From: Mycobacteriales bacterium | GTDB lineage: Bacteria > Actinomycetota > Actinomycetes > Mycobacteriales > QHCE01 | Assembly: GCA_013362805.1 (NCBI GenBank) | Contig: JABFVL010000032.1 | Span: 22,126 to 86,125 of the forward strand | Length of the DNA stretch: 64,000 nt | Direction of reading: 5' to 3' | Part shown: one piece after another, positions 1 through 10,291 of the stretch | How the letters are laid out: each line of letters begins with the position of its first letter | How positions within the stretch are numbered: position 1 is the stretch's first letter | Translations under genes and position numbers: made by a program | The notes under the pieces: generated by a model | Database searches by the model: none | Seen by the model: the letters and a program-made list of their open reading frames with translations, nothing else | Told to the model about the DNA's origin: nothing

Positions 1-524
1 TGATGTCGTTTACCGGTCGAGATGAAGATCTGGAGCGCTTGAACGGCATCAGCTATGGCGTCACCGCTCCTGAGCCGTTGCGCCATGTCGCGCAAGCGCT
101 GGTGATTGAAATTGGCGGGGAGCCCGTGTGGATCGCCGACGAACTCCGGCCGCTATATCACGCGGGCTTGGCGGTCGCCGCGAATCATTTGGTAACGCTG
201 ATCGCAGAGGGCGCCGATGTGTTGCGGGCGGCTGGGGTGCAGCGCCCCGATGTAATGCTTGCCCCGCTGGTGGGCGCGGCTTTGGATAACGGTCTTCGCT
301 TTGGCGATGCCGGTTTGACCGGCCCGGTGGTGCGGGGTGATGCCGAGACTGTCGCCGCGCATCTGGCGGCGTTGAACTCGAAGATGCCAGATGCGGTGGC
401 CGCCTATCAGGCGATGGCGCGTCGCACCGCTGATCGGGCGTTGGGTGCTGGTCGGTTGAGTGCGACTGATGCCGAGGCGCTTCTCGAGGTGTTGGCTTCG
501 CGCCCACACGGGGCCTCGGCATGA
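1..524 (+). CDS. DUF2520 domain protein, C-terminal part (5' end outside window)
   Basis: The reading frame is open from the left edge, so the N-terminus is missing. About 173 residues are visible, mostly alanine-rich helices, which fits the helical C-terminal DUF2520 half of Rossmann-plus-DUF2520 proteins. These proteins commonly lie directly upstream of panC in actinobacteria. The Rossmann nucleotide-binding half would be outside the window. The stop codon overlaps the panC start (ATGA), which implies translational coupling and a role near pantothenate synthesis. The exact reaction is not established for the family. Family assignment rests on the C-terminal sequence and on the panC context. 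Confidence 0.75.
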   Translation, partial: MSFTGRDEDLERLNGISYGVTAPEPLRHVAQALVIEIGGEPVWIADELRPLYHAGLAVAANHLVTLIAEGADVLRAAGVQRPDVMLAPLVGAALDNGLRFGDAGLTGPVVRGDAETVAAHLAALNSKMPDAVAAYQAMARRTADRALGAGRLSATDAEALLEVLASRPHGASA

Positions 525-1357
525 GCGCGGTCCGGACGGCGCCGGTGGTGGTGCGCACGCGCGAGGAACTCGCTGAGGTTTTGTCGCGCGGGCAGGGCCC
601 GACTGGGGTTGTGATGACGATGGGCGCATTGCATGTGGGTCATGCGCAGTTGCTTCGTCAGGCCCGTTTGCGTGCGGCAACTGTGGTGGCGACGATTTTT
701 GTGAATCCGCTGCAGTTTGGTCCTGGCGAGGATTTTGAGCGTTATCCGCGTAGCTTTGACGCTGATCTTCAGGTGTGCGCACAACAGCAGGTGGATGTGG
801 TTTTCGCACCAAGCCCGGCTGAGATGTATCCCTTTGGTGAGCCGGTGACGACGATTAACCCGGGCCCTTTGGCTGAGCTGTATGAGGGTGCCGCCCGGCC
901 AGGGCATTTCGCGGGCGTGTTGACCGTGGTGAACAAACTGTTGCATCTCACCGGCGCTGAAGTGGCGTTTTTTGGCGAGAAGGACTTCCAGCAGCTTACT
1001 TTGATTCGCCAGTTGGTGCGCGATACCGATATGCCCGTCGAGGTGGTTGGCGTGCCGACGGTGCGCGAGCCTGATGGTTTGGCGCTCTCAAGTCGCAATG
1101 TGTATCTCAGTGTGGGGCAGCGGGCTCAAGCGTTGGGTATTTCTCGGGCGTTGTTGGCGGCTCGAGATGTGGCCGATCCGGTGGTTGAAGCGCATCGTGT
1201 GTTGGCTGAGCATGGAATTACGCCCGACTATGTGGTGTTGACTGACATGGAGATGGGTAAACCACCAGTGTCTGGTGAGGGCCGTTTGTTGATCGCGGCC
1301 AAGGTGGGTACTACGCGACTTATCGACAACGCGCCTGTTTTGGTGGGGAGTAATTGA
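521..1357 (+). CDS. panC: Pantothenate synthetase (pantoate--beta-alanine ligase)
   Basis: This cytosolic enzyme joins pantoate and beta-alanine with ATP to make pantothenate. At 278 residues it has the usual length. The nucleotide-binding motif MGALHVGH is at residues 34-41, GEKDFQQ near 152-158 and the KMSKS-like SSRN near 190-193. The ATG overlaps the stop of the upstream DUF2520 gene by 4 bases, and panD follows with an overlapping stop/start. The order panC-panD supplies both the ligase and the enzyme that makes its beta-alanine substrate. No panB is seen here. Confidence 0.97.
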   Translation: MSAVRTAPVVVRTREELAEVLSRGQGPTGVVMTMGALHVGHAQLLRQARLRAATVVATIFVNPLQFGPGEDFERYPRSFDADLQVCAQQQVDVVFAPSPAEMYPFGEPVTTINPGPLAELYEGAARPGHFAGVLTVVNKLLHLTGAEVAFFGEKDFQQLTLIRQLVRDTDMPVEVVGVPTVREPDGLALSSRNVYLSVGQRAQALGISRALLAARDVADPVVEAHRVLAEHGITPDYVVLTDMEMGKPPVSGEGRLLIAAKVGTTRLIDNAPVLVGSN

Positions 1358-1779
1358 TGCAAAGAACAATGTTGAAGTCCAAAATTCATCGCGCGACAGT
1401 CACGCAAGCTGATTTGCATTATGTCGGATCTGTCACTATTGATGCTGATCTTGCGGAAGCTGCGGATCTTCTTGAGGGCGAACAGGTCGCAATTGTTGAT
1501 GTCACCAATGGCGCCCGAATTGAAACTTATGTCATTCATGGGGAACGTGGTTCCGGAATTATTGGCATAAATGGAGCAGCCGCACATTTGGTGCATCCGG
1601 AAGATATCGTCATTCTCATCTCATACGCACAAATGGATGACACCGTGGCACGCAATTTCCAGCCCACAATTGTGCATGTTGATCAGAAGAATCAAATTGT
1701 TCTCATCAACGACGACCCCGCGAGCGCTGACGGCCTGACCGACGTTCAGAAAAGCGGAAGATTTCCCGACCTCGCTTAA
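1357..1779 (+). CDS. panD: Aspartate 1-decarboxylase proenzyme
   Basis: The enzyme decarboxylates aspartate to beta-alanine for pantothenate synthesis. The proenzyme self-cleaves at a Gly-Ser pair to form its pyruvoyl group; here Gly24-Ser25 in HYVGSVTID lies at the standard position. The ATG at 1357 overlaps the panC stop (TGATG); a TTG three bases earlier is also in frame. The protein is 140 residues, normal for the family. The composition is odd: hand counts over 1381-1680 give about 48% GC, well below the neighbouring genes, with many A/T-ending codons. This suggests either a different origin from panC and nadB or different codon constraints. Confidence 0.95.
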   Translation: MQRTMLKSKIHRATVTQADLHYVGSVTIDADLAEAADLLEGEQVAIVDVTNGARIETYVIHGERGSGIIGINGAAAHLVHPEDIVILISYAQMDDTVARNFQPTIVHVDQKNQIVLINDDPASADGLTDVQKSGRFPDLA

Positions 1780-1825
1780 CCTAAACGGCATATCCGCCTG
1801 AAGTAGCTTTTCCAGTACAGAAAAA

Positions 1826-3580
1826 ATGCACACCCGACAACGCCAGGCTGTGAGGCGCGACACGCACAGCTATCAATGTCAGATTCGCGCCGTAGGCTGG
1901 CTTCTCGTGCCCGATATTCACCTCCCCTTGCAGCTTGCAGCCCCCAAGCCAGGCTGGACCACGACCACCGATGTCGTGGTGGTGGGATCCGGCGTTGCCG
2001 GATTGAACGTCGCCCTAGGCGCACGCGCCGCTGGCCACAAAGTCACCCTGGTGACGAAAGTAAACATCGACGATGGCTCCACTCGATGGGCGCAAGGCGG
2101 CATCGCCGCCGTCCTGGATCCCCATGACACCCCAGCTGCGCACGCCCAAGACACCGAAGTCGCCGGTGTTGGACTATGCGACCCGATTGCGGTCAAAGTA
2201 CTGACCGAAGAAGGCCCAGCTCGACTTCACGAATTGATCGCCCGAGGCGCCGAATTCGATCGCGACCCGCAAGGCCAGCTGCTATTGACCCGCGAAGGCG
2301 GGCATCACGCCAACCGCATCGTTCACGCCGGTGGCGACGCCACCGGGGCCGAAGTGCAACGCGCGCTACACGAAGCCATCAACAGCGACGATGGCATCAC
2401 CCTCATCGAACACGCCCTAGTGCTCGACCTTCTAAAAGACAAACATGGCCGAGCCGCTGGGGTGACGCTGCATGTGCTCGGCGAGGGCAGCTCCGATGGA
2501 GTCGGCGCCGTCCTCGCTCGCGCGGTTGTGCTCGCGACAGGTGGCATGGGTCAGATCTTTCACACCACCACCAACCCGACCGTGTCCACCGGTGATGGGG
2601 TAGCGCTCGCGCTGCGGGCGGGCGCGGCGGTGGCTGATCTGGAATTCATGCAGTTCCATCCAACCGCCCTATTTCTCTCCGGAGACCGTGCTGGGCGGCA
2701 ACCGCTGGTCAGCGAGGCTCTCCGCGGCGAAGGCGCACATCTCGTCGACGCCAATGGCACTCGGTTCATGCTCGGCGCACATGAACTCGCCGAACTCGCC
2801 CCGCGAGACGTGGTAGCCAAAGGCATCACTCGGGTTATGCGTGAGCAGGGCCTCGACCACGTCTTTCTGGACGCGCGTCCACTGGCACACCGCTTGGAAG
2901 CCCGGTTCCCGACGATCGTGGCAAGTTGCCGAGCGGCTGGCATAGATCCGCTTACTGAACTCATCCCAGTAGCACCAGCCGCGCATTACGCGTCCGGGGG
3001 CGTGCGCACAGATTTGTACGGTCAAACTTCAATTCCAGGATTGTTCGCCTGCGGGGAAGTGGCCTGCACAGGCGTGCACGGCGCTAATCGGCTGGCATCA
3101 AACTCCCTGCTAGAAGGCCTTGTCTTCGCCGGTCGGATTACCGAGGCGTTGTCTAAGAACCTGCCTGCGCACGCCGAACCGGTCAGCACAAGTGTGCCCA
3201 CTGGGCTAATCTCAGCTTCCGTTCGGCCAGCTTTGACTCAAGCGATGACGCTTGGCGCCGGCGTACTGCGCAACGCGTCGAGTTTGGGTGATGCGGCGGA
3301 AACTTTGGCGAAATTGAGCGCCACACAGGCGGGAGAACCAGGTCCTGATGAATGGGAAACAACGAACCTGCTCACCGTCGCGGCCGCGCTAACCCAAGCG
3401 GCGACCGTGCGCCAGGAAACGCGCGGTTGTCATTGGCGGGATGATTTCGCTGATGCTGAACCGGCTTGGCACAGACATGTGATCCAGCACCTAACCGAGG
3501 CAGGTGTACTGAGCGTGACGTTTGAGCCAGTCCACACTGAGCCAAAACACCAGCTTGACCCTTCGAACAACGGATTATGA
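1826..3580 (+). CDS. nadB: L-aspartate oxidase
   Basis: This flavoprotein oxidises L-aspartate to iminoaspartate, the first step of de novo NAD synthesis. The FAD-binding VVVGSGVAGLNVALGA motif starts about 50 residues in. The flavin/substrate region with STRWAQGGIA, the EFMQFHPTAL segment and the C-terminal GANRLASNSLLEGLVF signature are all present. The start is uncertain. ATG 1826 gives 584 residues with an unusual leader of about 27 residues, while an in-frame GTG at 1907 would begin just before the Rossmann fold and may be the real start. The gene overlaps nadC by 4 bases. The usual partner nadA is not in the window. Confidence 0.93.
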   Translation: MHTRQRQAVRRDTHSYQCQIRAVGWLLVPDIHLPLQLAAPKPGWTTTTDVVVVGSGVAGLNVALGARAAGHKVTLVTKVNIDDGSTRWAQGGIAAVLDPHDTPAAHAQDTEVAGVGLCDPIAVKVLTEEGPARLHELIARGAEFDRDPQGQLLLTREGGHHANRIVHAGGDATGAEVQRALHEAINSDDGITLIEHALVLDLLKDKHGRAAGVTLHVLGEGSSDGVGAVLARAVVLATGGMGQIFHTTTNPTVSTGDGVALALRAGAAVADLEFMQFHPTALFLSGDRAGRQPLVSEALRGEGAHLVDANGTRFMLGAHELAELAPRDVVAKGITRVMREQGLDHVFLDARPLAHRLEARFPTIVASCRAAGIDPLTELIPVAPAAHYASGGVRTDLYGQTSIPGLFACGEVACTGVHGANRLASNSLLEGLVFAGRITEALSKNLPAHAEPVSTSVPTGLISASVRPALTQAMTLGAGVLRNASSLGDAAETLAKLSATQAGEPGPDEWETTNLLTVAAALTQAATVRQETRGCHWRDDFADAEPAWHRHVIQHLTEAGVLSVTFEPVHTEPKHQLDPSNNGL

Positions 3581-4488
3581 TGATGACTTTGAGTGAACCC
3601 ACTGCGCAGGCGCTTGCCGAGATTGGCATCGACCCGCAGTACGTCGATGAACTCGCCCAACGGGCCCTTGCTGAAGACCTCGGCGGGCCAAGAGGCGTCG
3701 ACGTCACCACGGTCGCAACATTCGACGCTGAACAGATGGTGACGGCCGAGGTAGTTGCCCGGGCCGCCGGCATCATTGTCGGTTTGCCCATTGCCGCTGC
3801 GGTGTTTGATGTGGCCTCCGGCGGTCGGTGCAGCTTCACCGCACACGTCGCCGAAGCCTCCGCGGTGCTGCGCGGCGATGTCCTCGCGACGATTGTGGGC
3901 CCAGCCCGCGCGGTTTTGACCGCCGAGCGCACCGCGTTGAACCTGTTGTGCCGCACCTCGGGTGTCGCCACTCACGCGTTCTTGTGGGCGCAAGAGCTCG
4001 TCGGCACGGGCGCTACCGTGCTGGACACCCGTAAAACCACGCCTGGGCTGCGCCGGTTGGAGAAATATGCCGTGCGCGCCGGTGGCGGTGGCAACAAGCG
4101 CATGGGCTTGTACGACGTGGCAATGATCAAGGACAACCACAAGCGGGCCGCGGGCTCGATCACCGCGGCGTATAAAAAGATCCAAGACGCTTTCCCCGAC
4201 ATCATTACCCAGGTCGAGGTGACAAACGTTGATGAGGCGCTAGAAGCCGTGAAGGCTGGCGCAACGTTCTTGCTGTGCGACAACATGACAACTGATCAGC
4301 TCACCGAAGTTGTCGCGGCTGTACGCGAGGCAGAAGACAAGGCACATCCCGTTGAGCTTGAAGCGACGGGAAACCTAACGTTGGAGCGGGCGAAAGAAGT
4401 CGCGGCAACAGGTGTGAACTACCTTTCAGTTGGTGGCCTTACCCATTCCTCACCAATCGTCGATATAGCGTTGGACATCAGGGACTAA
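3577..4488 (+). CDS. nadC: Nicotinate-nucleotide pyrophosphorylase (carboxylating)
   Basis: The enzyme converts quinolinate and PRPP to nicotinate mononucleotide, CO2 and pyrophosphate, feeding NAD synthesis. At 303 residues it has normal length. The N-terminal ALAEDLGG segment, the LNLLCRTSGVAT helix, the DTRKTTPGLR PRPP/quinolinate site and a lysine-containing MIKDNH motif are present, with the late VSVGGLTH-type strand. Its start overlaps the nadB stop (ATGA), so the two are probably translated together. Three consecutive ATG codons make the exact start ambiguous by a few residues. Confidence 0.96.
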   Translation: MMMTLSEPTAQALAEIGIDPQYVDELAQRALAEDLGGPRGVDVTTVATFDAEQMVTAEVVARAAGIIVGLPIAAAVFDVASGGRCSFTAHVAEASAVLRGDVLATIVGPARAVLTAERTALNLLCRTSGVATHAFLWAQELVGTGATVLDTRKTTPGLRRLEKYAVRAGGGGNKRMGLYDVAMIKDNHKRAAGSITAAYKKIQDAFPDIITQVEVTNVDEALEAVKAGATFLLCDNMTTDQLTEVVAAVREAEDKAHPVELEATGNLTLERAKEVAATGVNYLSVGGLTHSSPIVDIALDIRD

Positions 4489-4506
4489 CACTGAAAGAGG
4501 CCTTTC

Positions 4507-5268
4507 ATGCTCGTTTGTATCGACGTCGGTAATACAAACACGGTGTTGGCCGCGTTCGAAGGTGAAAAAATCGAGCACTCTTGGCGGGTGCGCACCGATG
4601 CTCGGATGACCGCTGATGAGCTTGCCCTGCTGTACCGCGGTTTGCTTGCCGATGTCAGTGTGTCGGTGACGGGCCTGGCAATTTGTTCGACGGTGCCTGC
4701 TGTGTTGCGTGAATTGCGCACCATGCTGGGTCGCTACTTCGCGCAGGTTCCGACCGTGATCGTCGAGCCTGGCATCAAAACTGGTGTGCAGCTCGCGATT
4801 GACAACCCCAAAGAGGTCGGCACTGACCGAGTGATGAACACCTTGGCCACCCACCACTTGTTTGGGGGTCCGGCCATCGTCGTAGATTTTGGTACCTCCA
4901 CAAATTTCGACGTGGTGGGGCCAGCGGGCGAGTTCATGGGCGGAGCCTTGGCGCCGGGCATTGAAATTTCAGTGGATGCATTGGCGGCCAGGGCTGCTCA
5001 GCTGCGTAAAGTCGAGCTAGTGAAGCCTCGTTCGGTGATTGGCAAAAACACCGTGGAGTCGCTACAAGCGGGCATCATCTACGGGTTCGCCGGCCAGGTC
5101 GATGGCATTGTGCGAGAAATTGGCGCCACATTGGGGGTGGCGCCTAAAGCGGTGGTGGCCACTGGCGGGCTGGCGCCTTTGGTGATAGAAAATTGCGCGT
5201 CAATCACCAATCATGAACCGAACCTGACGTTGATCGGGCTCAGGCTGGTGTTTGAGAAAAACAGTTAG
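4507..5268 (+). CDS. coaX: Type III pantothenate kinase
   Basis: This kinase phosphorylates pantothenate, the first committed step of coenzyme A synthesis. It belongs to the ASKHA fold. The phosphate-binding DVGNTN is at residues 6-11, the GTDR motif near 105-108, and the catalytic-region DFGTSTNFD near 127-135 followed by GGALAPGI. At 253 residues it is full length. It follows nadC by 18 bases, with GAAAGAGG as a likely ribosome site. Together with panC and panD it makes the block a pantothenate-to-CoA and NAD precursor operon. Confidence 0.96.
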   Translation: MLVCIDVGNTNTVLAAFEGEKIEHSWRVRTDARMTADELALLYRGLLADVSVSVTGLAICSTVPAVLRELRTMLGRYFAQVPTVIVEPGIKTGVQLAIDNPKEVGTDRVMNTLATHHLFGGPAIVVDFGTSTNFDVVGPAGEFMGGALAPGIEISVDALAARAAQLRKVELVKPRSVIGKNTVESLQAGIIYGFAGQVDGIVREIGATLGVAPKAVVATGGLAPLVIENCASITNHEPNLTLIGLRLVFEKNS

Positions 5269-5397
5269 CTCACTTTCTTAGTGACCTGGCATCTCGACAG
5301 CACCCCCGGCGCACGACACTGCGGGCACGCACAGCCGGGGTTGTACGTGGTCAAGAACCGGGTCCCGGATCAGCTGCGATTGTTCCGTCGCTAACCT

Positions 5398-6909
5398 ATG
5401 CAGGTGACAGCGCGTGAGAACACCCCAGCAGAGCAAGACGATATCCCCGAACAAATGCAGATTCGGCGGGCAAAGCGGGTGCAACTTTTGGAAGACGGCG
5501 TTGACGCTTACCCCGTCACCGTTCAGCGCACCGCGACGCTGAAGGAGATTCGCGAGAAGTACGCCGAGCTGGCCACTGACACCGCTACCGGCGACTCCGC
5601 CTCTATTACGGGTCGAATCATTTTCCAGCGCAACACCGGCAAGCTCTGCTTTGCCACTTTGCAAGAAGGCGACGGCACCCAGCTGCAGGTCATGCTGAGC
5701 CTGGCAAAAGTGGGTGAAGAATCGCTCAACAAATGGAAATCGCTGGTCGATATCGGTGATCACGTTGCGATCACAGGCGAAATCATCACCTCAAAACGAG
5801 GTGAATTGAGTGTGCTCGCCGATTCGTGGCAGATGGCTGCCAAAACACTTCGCCCATTGCCTGTCGCGCATAAACCAATGACAGAAGAATCACGTGTCCG
5901 TCAGCGCTATGTCGATTTGATTGTTCGTGAACAAGCTAGAGATACAGTCCGCATGCGCTCGGCGGTGCTGCGTTCATTGCGTGATTCATATCATCGTCGA
6001 GAATTTATTGAAGTAGAAACGCCGATGCTCCAAGTGCTGCACGGCGGTGCGGCGGCGCGGCCTTTTGTCACGCACATTAATGCTTATGACATGGAGCTTT
6101 ACCTGCGTATAGCCCCTGAGTTGTATCTCAAGCGCGCACTCGTGGGCGGCATCGAAAAAGTATTCGAGATCAATCGCAATTTCCGTAACGAGGGCGCTGA
6201 CTCCTCACACAGCCCGGAGTTCGCGATGCTCGAGTCTTACCAGGCCTATGGCGACTATGACACCGCAGCGACACTGACCCGCGAGCTGATTCAGGAGGCA
6301 GCACAATCGGTCCATGGCTCGCAGGTGGTAACACACGCGGACGGCTCAGAACACGACCTTTCCGGTGAGTGGGCCCAGATCACTTTGTATGGTGCCGTTT
6401 CTGAGGCTCTGGGCGAGGAAATCACGGTTGATACCCCGCGTGAGCAGCTCGTGCGTTTCGCTGAAAAGCATGACATTTCAGTTGATTCGCTCGCCGGTCC
6501 TGGCAAGCTCGTTGAGGAACTTTTCGAAGAGTTGGTTGTTCCTAAACTCGACGCGCCCACCTTCGTGCGCGACTATCCAGAAGAGACCTCGCCGCTGACG
6601 CGTGGGCATCGTGACAAGCCGGGTGTCACCGAGAAGTGGGACCTGTACATCGACGGGTTCGAGCTCGCAACAGGATATTCCGAATTGGTCGACCCGGTGA
6701 TCCAGCGCGAGAGACTAGTAGCCCAAGCACAGCTTGGGGCGAAAGGCGACCCAGAAGCCATGCGCTTGGATGAGGACTTTCTCCGTGCAATGGAGTTTGG
6801 TATGCCGCCAGCTGCCGGAATGGGAATGGGTATAGACCGATTGTTGATGGCATTGACTGGCTTGGGTATCCGAGAGACCATTCTCTTCCCGCTGGTGAAG
6901 CCAGAATAG
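5398..6909 (+). CDS. lysS: Lysyl-tRNA synthetase, class II
   Basis: The enzyme charges tRNA-Lys. The N-terminal OB-fold anticodon domain spans roughly residues 55-165 ([20 protein letters not shown]). The class II catalytic core follows with motif 1 around FIEVETPML, motif 2 around [11 protein letters not shown] and motif 3 [11 protein letters not shown] near the C-terminus. It is 503 residues, normal length. No strong ribosome site precedes ATG 5398, and a GTG at 5404 is an alternative. It is separated by 129 bases from coaX; in that gap I see only an inverted repeat of 7 bases at 5304-5310 and 5334-5340. The position before lsr2 and clpC is typical of actinobacteria. Confidence 0.97.
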   Translation: MQVTARENTPAEQDDIPEQMQIRRAKRVQLLEDGVDAYPVTVQRTATLKEIREKYAELATDTATGDSASITGRIIFQRNTGKLCFATLQEGDGTQLQVMLSLAKVGEESLNKWKSLVDIGDHVAITGEIITSKRGELSVLADSWQMAAKTLRPLPVAHKPMTEESRVRQRYVDLIVREQARDTVRMRSAVLRSLRDSYHRREFIEVETPMLQVLHGGAAARPFVTHINAYDMELYLRIAPELYLKRALVGGIEKVFEINRNFRNEGADSSHSPEFAMLESYQAYGDYDTAATLTRELIQEAAQSVHGSQVVTHADGSEHDLSGEWAQITLYGAVSEALGEEITVDTPREQLVRFAEKHDISVDSLAGPGKLVEELFEELVVPKLDAPTFVRDYPEETSPLTRGHRDKPGVTEKWDLYIDGFELATGYSELVDPVIQRERLVAQAQLGAKGDPEAMRLDEDFLRAMEFGMPPAAGMGMGIDRLLMALTGLGIRETILFPLVKPE

Positions 6910-7054
6910 TGAACTAATTTTCTAGATGATTTGAAACGCGTAGCGTAAACGTGATTTCATTACTACACACCCCAATTTATTCATGTGTGGATTCCAGGGG
7001 TTTCCGCACACCTCACGCAATAGTTATGGCGTAAATCTATTTGGAGGAAAAACC

Positions 7055-7396
7055 GTGGCTAGAGTCGAGCAGATCATCCTTGTTGATGATCTCGACGGTG
7101 GTGCCGCTGACGAGACAGTGTCGTTCGGAATTGACGGTCGCTCTTTTGAGATTGATCTCTCGGCCAAGAACGCTCAAAAACTTCGTGATGCGCTCGCCCC
7201 CTACATCAAAGTGGCCCACAAAGCTGCCAAGACCCGTGCACCTCGCGGCACCAACCGGGCTCGCACCAGCGCTCCGGTCGACCGGGAACAAAACCAAGCC
7301 ATCCGTGCCTGGGCCAAGAAAAAGGGCTACCAGGTCAGTGGCCGCGGTCGCATCCCAGCCGAAGTAGTAGAGAAGTTCCACGCCGCTAACAAATAG
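7055..7396 (+). CDS. lsr2: Lsr2 nucleoid-associated protein
   Basis: Lsr2 is the actinobacterial H-NS-like protein that bridges DNA and silences AT-rich, often foreign, genes. The N-terminal oligomerisation domain runs to about residue 60, then a charged linker, then the C-terminal DNA-binding domain with the AT-hook-like RGR in SGRGRIPAEV near residues 97-106. The start GTG 7055 follows a strong GGAGGA ribosome site by 7 bases; the frame is open further upstream but that part is not protein-like. The 145-base upstream gap is AT-rich, which would suit autorepression. The length of 113 residues is typical. Confidence 0.96.
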   Translation: MARVEQIILVDDLDGGAADETVSFGIDGRSFEIDLSAKNAQKLRDALAPYIKVAHKAAKTRAPRGTNRARTSAPVDREQNQAIRAWAKKKGYQVSGRGRIPAEVVEKFHAANK

Positions 7397-7699
7397 GCGA
7401 GCCGAGCGCAGGGGGCGGTGTTCACGGCAGGTGAACTCCCGCCCTCGCGTCGTATAGGCATCAATCTTGTCTCTGCCTGCGAACCGGGAACAATGTTTGC
7501 CCCTGTTCGGTTAGTCAATAGGTAAGTGCTGCATAAGAGCCGTTATGGTGGGGCTGATGGTGCAGGCGTGTTGAAAAAGTCCGAAATATGGACGCCTCGA
7601 CCGCGCCGCGCAACAGCGTGACACCCCGACTACAGTGGCTTGCAGCGAGGTGGCGCGGGTTGCCTGCGTCACTCAACAACCGACAGGGAGTTGTAGGGG
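7397..7699 (+). other. lsr2-clpC intergenic region
   Basis: This 303-base gap holds a hairpin just after lsr2 (listed separately) and an imperfect inverted repeat with CGAAC near 7482 and GTTCG near 7504. The rest is presumably the clpC promoter. In actinobacteria clp genes are often controlled by ClgR or CtsR-like regulators, but I could not find a convincing match to either operator. The clpC ribosome site is GGGAGTTGTAGGGG, just before ATG 7700. Confidence 0.4.
7413..7444 (+). terminator. Hairpin after lsr2
   Basis: GTTCAC (7420-7425) pairs with GTGAAC (7431-7436) around a 5-base loop. The stem is extended by GGCGG on the left and CCCGCC on the right with one mismatch and one bulge. There is no clear T run afterwards, so it is a probable but non-classical terminator. 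It begins 17 bases after the lsr2 stop. Confidence 0.5.
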
Positions 7700-10237
7700 A
7701 TGTTCGAAAGGTTCACCGACCGCGCGCGTCGGGTTGTGGTGCTGGCCCAAGAAGAGGCCCGGATGCTGAACCACAACTACATCGGTACCGAGCACATCCT
7801 GCTTGGTCTCATCCACGAGGGCGAGGGTGTCGCTGCTAAAGCGCTGGAATCCCTCGGCATCTCGCTGGAAGGCGTCCGCCAGCAAGTAGAGGAAATCATC
7901 GGCCAGGGCCAGCAGGCCCCAGCTGGGCACATTCCTTTTACTCCTCGTGCCAAAAAAGTGCTTGAGCTGAGCCTGCGTGAGGCGCTCCAGCTTGGCCACA
8001 ACTACATCGGTACCGAGCACATCCTGCTTGGCCTTATCCGCGAAGGCGAAGGCGTCGCGGCTCAGGTCCTGGTAAAGCTTGGCGCCGACCTCAATCGTGT
8101 CCGCCAGCAGGTCATTCAGCTGCTCTCGGGCTACCAAGGCAAAGAACCAGCCACGGCTGGTGCCTCCTCCAGCGAATCCACGCCATCCACCTCGCTCGTG
8201 CTGGACCAGTTTGGTCGCAACCTGACCCAAGCGGCCCGCGAATCTAAGCTCGACCCGGTCATCGGGCGCGAGAAAGAAATCGAACGCCTGATGCAGGTGT
8301 TGAGCCGCCGCACAAAGAACAACCCAGTGCTCATCGGTGAGCCTGGGGTCGGTAAGACTGCTGTTGTTGAAGGTCTCGCCCAAGCCATTGTTAAGGGCGA
8401 AGTTCCGGAAACGCTGAAAGACAAGCACCTCTACACCCTCGACTTGGGTGCTTTGGTGGCTGGCTCTCGTTACCGCGGTGACTTTGAGGAACGTCTGAAG
8501 AAGGTCCTTAAAGAAATCCGCACACGTGGCGACATCATTCTGTTCATCGACGAAATCCACACCCTGGTTGGTGCGGGTGCCGCCGAAGGCGCGATCGACG
8601 CCGCTAGCATTCTGAAACCAATGTTGGCCCGTGGTGAACTCCAGACAATCGGTGCCACCACGCTCGACGAATACCGTAAATATGTCGAGAAAGATGCTGC
8701 TCTGGAACGCCGCTTCCAGCCCATTCAGGTAGGCGAGCCCACGCTGGCCCACACCATCGAGATCCTCAAGGGTCTTCGGGACCGCTACGAAGCTCACCAC
8801 CGCGTATCCATCACCGATGGTGCGTTGGTCGCGGCCGCGACGTTGGCTGACCGCTACATCTCGGACCGCTTCCTGCCTGACAAGGCCATCGACCTCATCG
8901 ACGAGGCTGGTGCCCGGATGCGCATCCGCCGGATGACCGCCCCGCCAGATCTCCGCGAATTCGACGAGAAGATCGCCGGAGTGCGTCGGGAAAAAGAATC
9001 AGCGATCGACGCTCAGGACTTCGAGAAAGCGGCTTCGCTCCGCGATTCAGAGAAGCGCCTGATGGATGAGCGCGAAAACCGTGAGAAAGAATGGAAGGCC
9101 GGCGACCTGGACGTTGTCAGCGAAATTGGCGATGAGGAAATCGCCGAAGTGCTGGCCAACTGGACAGGCATCCCAGTCTTCAAGCTGACCGAGGAAGAAA
9201 CTTCGCGTCTGCTGCGCATGGAAGACGAGCTGCACAAGCGGGTTGTCGGGCAAGAAGAGGCCATCAAGGCCGTCAGCCAAGCAATTCGCCGCACCCGGGC
9301 CGGGCTGAAAGACCCGAAGCGCCCCGGTGGTTCGTTCATCTTCGCCGGTCCGTCCGGTGTGGGTAAAACCGAGCTGTCCAAGGCGCTGGCCGAATTCCTG
9401 TTCGGTGACGAAGAAGCCCTCATCCAGCTGGACATGTCCGAGTTCCACGACCGCTACACGGTGTCCCGGCTGGTGGGTGCCCCTCCCGGCTATGTCGGGT
9501 ACGACGAGGGTGGCCAGCTCACCGAGAAGGTGCGCCGCAAGCCATTCAGCGTCGTGCTGTTCGACGAGGTCGAAAAGGCCCACCCGGATGTCTTCAACAC
9601 CTTGTTGCAGATCCTGGAAGATGGTCGGCTCACCGACGGTCAGGGACGCATCGTTGACTTCAAGAACACGGTCATCATTCTGACCTCGAACTTGGGTACT
9701 CGCGATGTCGCCAAGGCCGTCAGCCTCGGTTTCCAGTCGGGCAATGACACCGAAAGCAACTACGAGCGGATGAAGCTCAAGGTCAACGATGAGCTCAAGC
9801 AACACTTCCGCCCCGAGTTCTTGAACCGTATTGACGACACCATCGTGTTCCACCAGCTGTCCGAGGCTGAGATCTTGGAGATCGTGGACCTGATGATTGG
9901 TCGGGTAGATGCCCAGCTCAAGAACAAAGACATGGGCATTGAGCTCACCGACACGGCCAAGAAGCTGTTGGCCCGTCGCGGCTACGACGCCGTGCTGGGT
10001 GCTCGGCCACTGCGCCGCACAATTCAGCGCGAGATCGAAGACGCGGTCAGTGAGAAGATTCTGTTCAACGAGCTCACCGCTGGCCAGATCATCGTGGTCG
10101 ACGCTGAGGAAGTTGACGAGAAAGACGAGTCGAAGGGCAAGTTCACCTTCCGAGGTGAAGCCAAGCCCACTCCGATCCCAGACGCGCCACCAGTTTCGGT
10201 CTCCGGCACTGGTTCTGTGCAGGGTGAAGACGAATAG
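7700..10237 (+). CDS. clpC: ATP-dependent Clp protease, ATP-binding subunit ClpC
   Basis: ClpC is the AAA+ unfoldase that feeds substrates to the ClpP protease. The N-domain has two Clp-N repeats ([13 protein letters not shown] occurs near residues 30 and 105). The first AAA module has Walker A GEPGVGKT near 213 and Walker [14 protein letters not shown]-domain lies near 415-450, and the second AAA module has GPSGVGKT near 550 and [14 protein letters not shown]-terminal D2 domain and an acidic tail complete 845 residues, normal for ClpC. A strong shared terminator follows the gene. Confidence 0.98.
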   Translation: MFERFTDRARRVVVLAQEEARMLNHNYIGTEHILLGLIHEGEGVAAKALESLGISLEGVRQQVEEIIGQGQQAPAGHIPFTPRAKKVLELSLREALQLGHNYIGTEHILLGLIREGEGVAAQVLVKLGADLNRVRQQVIQLLSGYQGKEPATAGASSSESTPSTSLVLDQFGRNLTQAARESKLDPVIGREKEIERLMQVLSRRTKNNPVLIGEPGVGKTAVVEGLAQAIVKGEVPETLKDKHLYTLDLGALVAGSRYRGDFEERLKKVLKEIRTRGDIILFIDEIHTLVGAGAAEGAIDAASILKPMLARGELQTIGATTLDEYRKYVEKDAALERRFQPIQVGEPTLAHTIEILKGLRDRYEAHHRVSITDGALVAAATLADRYISDRFLPDKAIDLIDEAGARMRIRRMTAPPDLREFDEKIAGVRREKESAIDAQDFEKAASLRDSEKRLMDERENREKEWKAGDLDVVSEIGDEEIAEVLANWTGIPVFKLTEEETSRLLRMEDELHKRVVGQEEAIKAVSQAIRRTRAGLKDPKRPGGSFIFAGPSGVGKTELSKALAEFLFGDEEALIQLDMSEFHDRYTVSRLVGAPPGYVGYDEGGQLTEKVRRKPFSVVLFDEVEKAHPDVFNTLLQILEDGRLTDGQGRIVDFKNTVIILTSNLGTRDVAKAVSLGFQSGNDTESNYERMKLKVNDELKQHFRPEFLNRIDDTIVFHQLSEAEILEIVDLMIGRVDAQLKNKDMGIELTDTAKKLLARRGYDAVLGARPLRRTIQREIEDAVSEKILFNELTAGQIIVVDAEEVDEKDESKGKFTFRGEAKPTPIPDAPPVSVSGTGSVQGEDE

Positions 10238-10246
10238 CTAGTCAAT

Positions 10247-10280
10247 AATGAGGGCCGGTCGCTGGTGACCGGCCCTCATT
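10247..10280. terminator. Bidirectional terminator, clpC / sigma factor
   Basis: AATGAGGGCCGGTC (10247-10260) and GACCGGCCCTCATT (10267-10280) form a perfect 14-bp stem with a 6-base loop. It lies between the convergent clpC and sigma-factor genes and can serve both. Confidence 0.85.
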
Positions 10281-10291
10281 GTGTACCCGGG

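Noticed and set aside
5304..5340. Inverted repeat CCCCGGC / GCCGGGG between coaX and lysS, considered as terminator
   Set aside because: A 23-base loop and no T run make it a weak terminator; listed only in the lysS entry.
7998..8036. Near-identical repeats inside the clpC 5' end
   Set aside because: They encode the two normal Clp-N repeats and are not a mobile or regulatory element.
7673..8800. Long minus-strand frame opposite clpC (375 codons)
   Set aside because: It is the mirror of a strongly conserved ClpC gene, begins and ends inside it, and its translation has no recognisable domain. GC-rich genes often leave such frames open.
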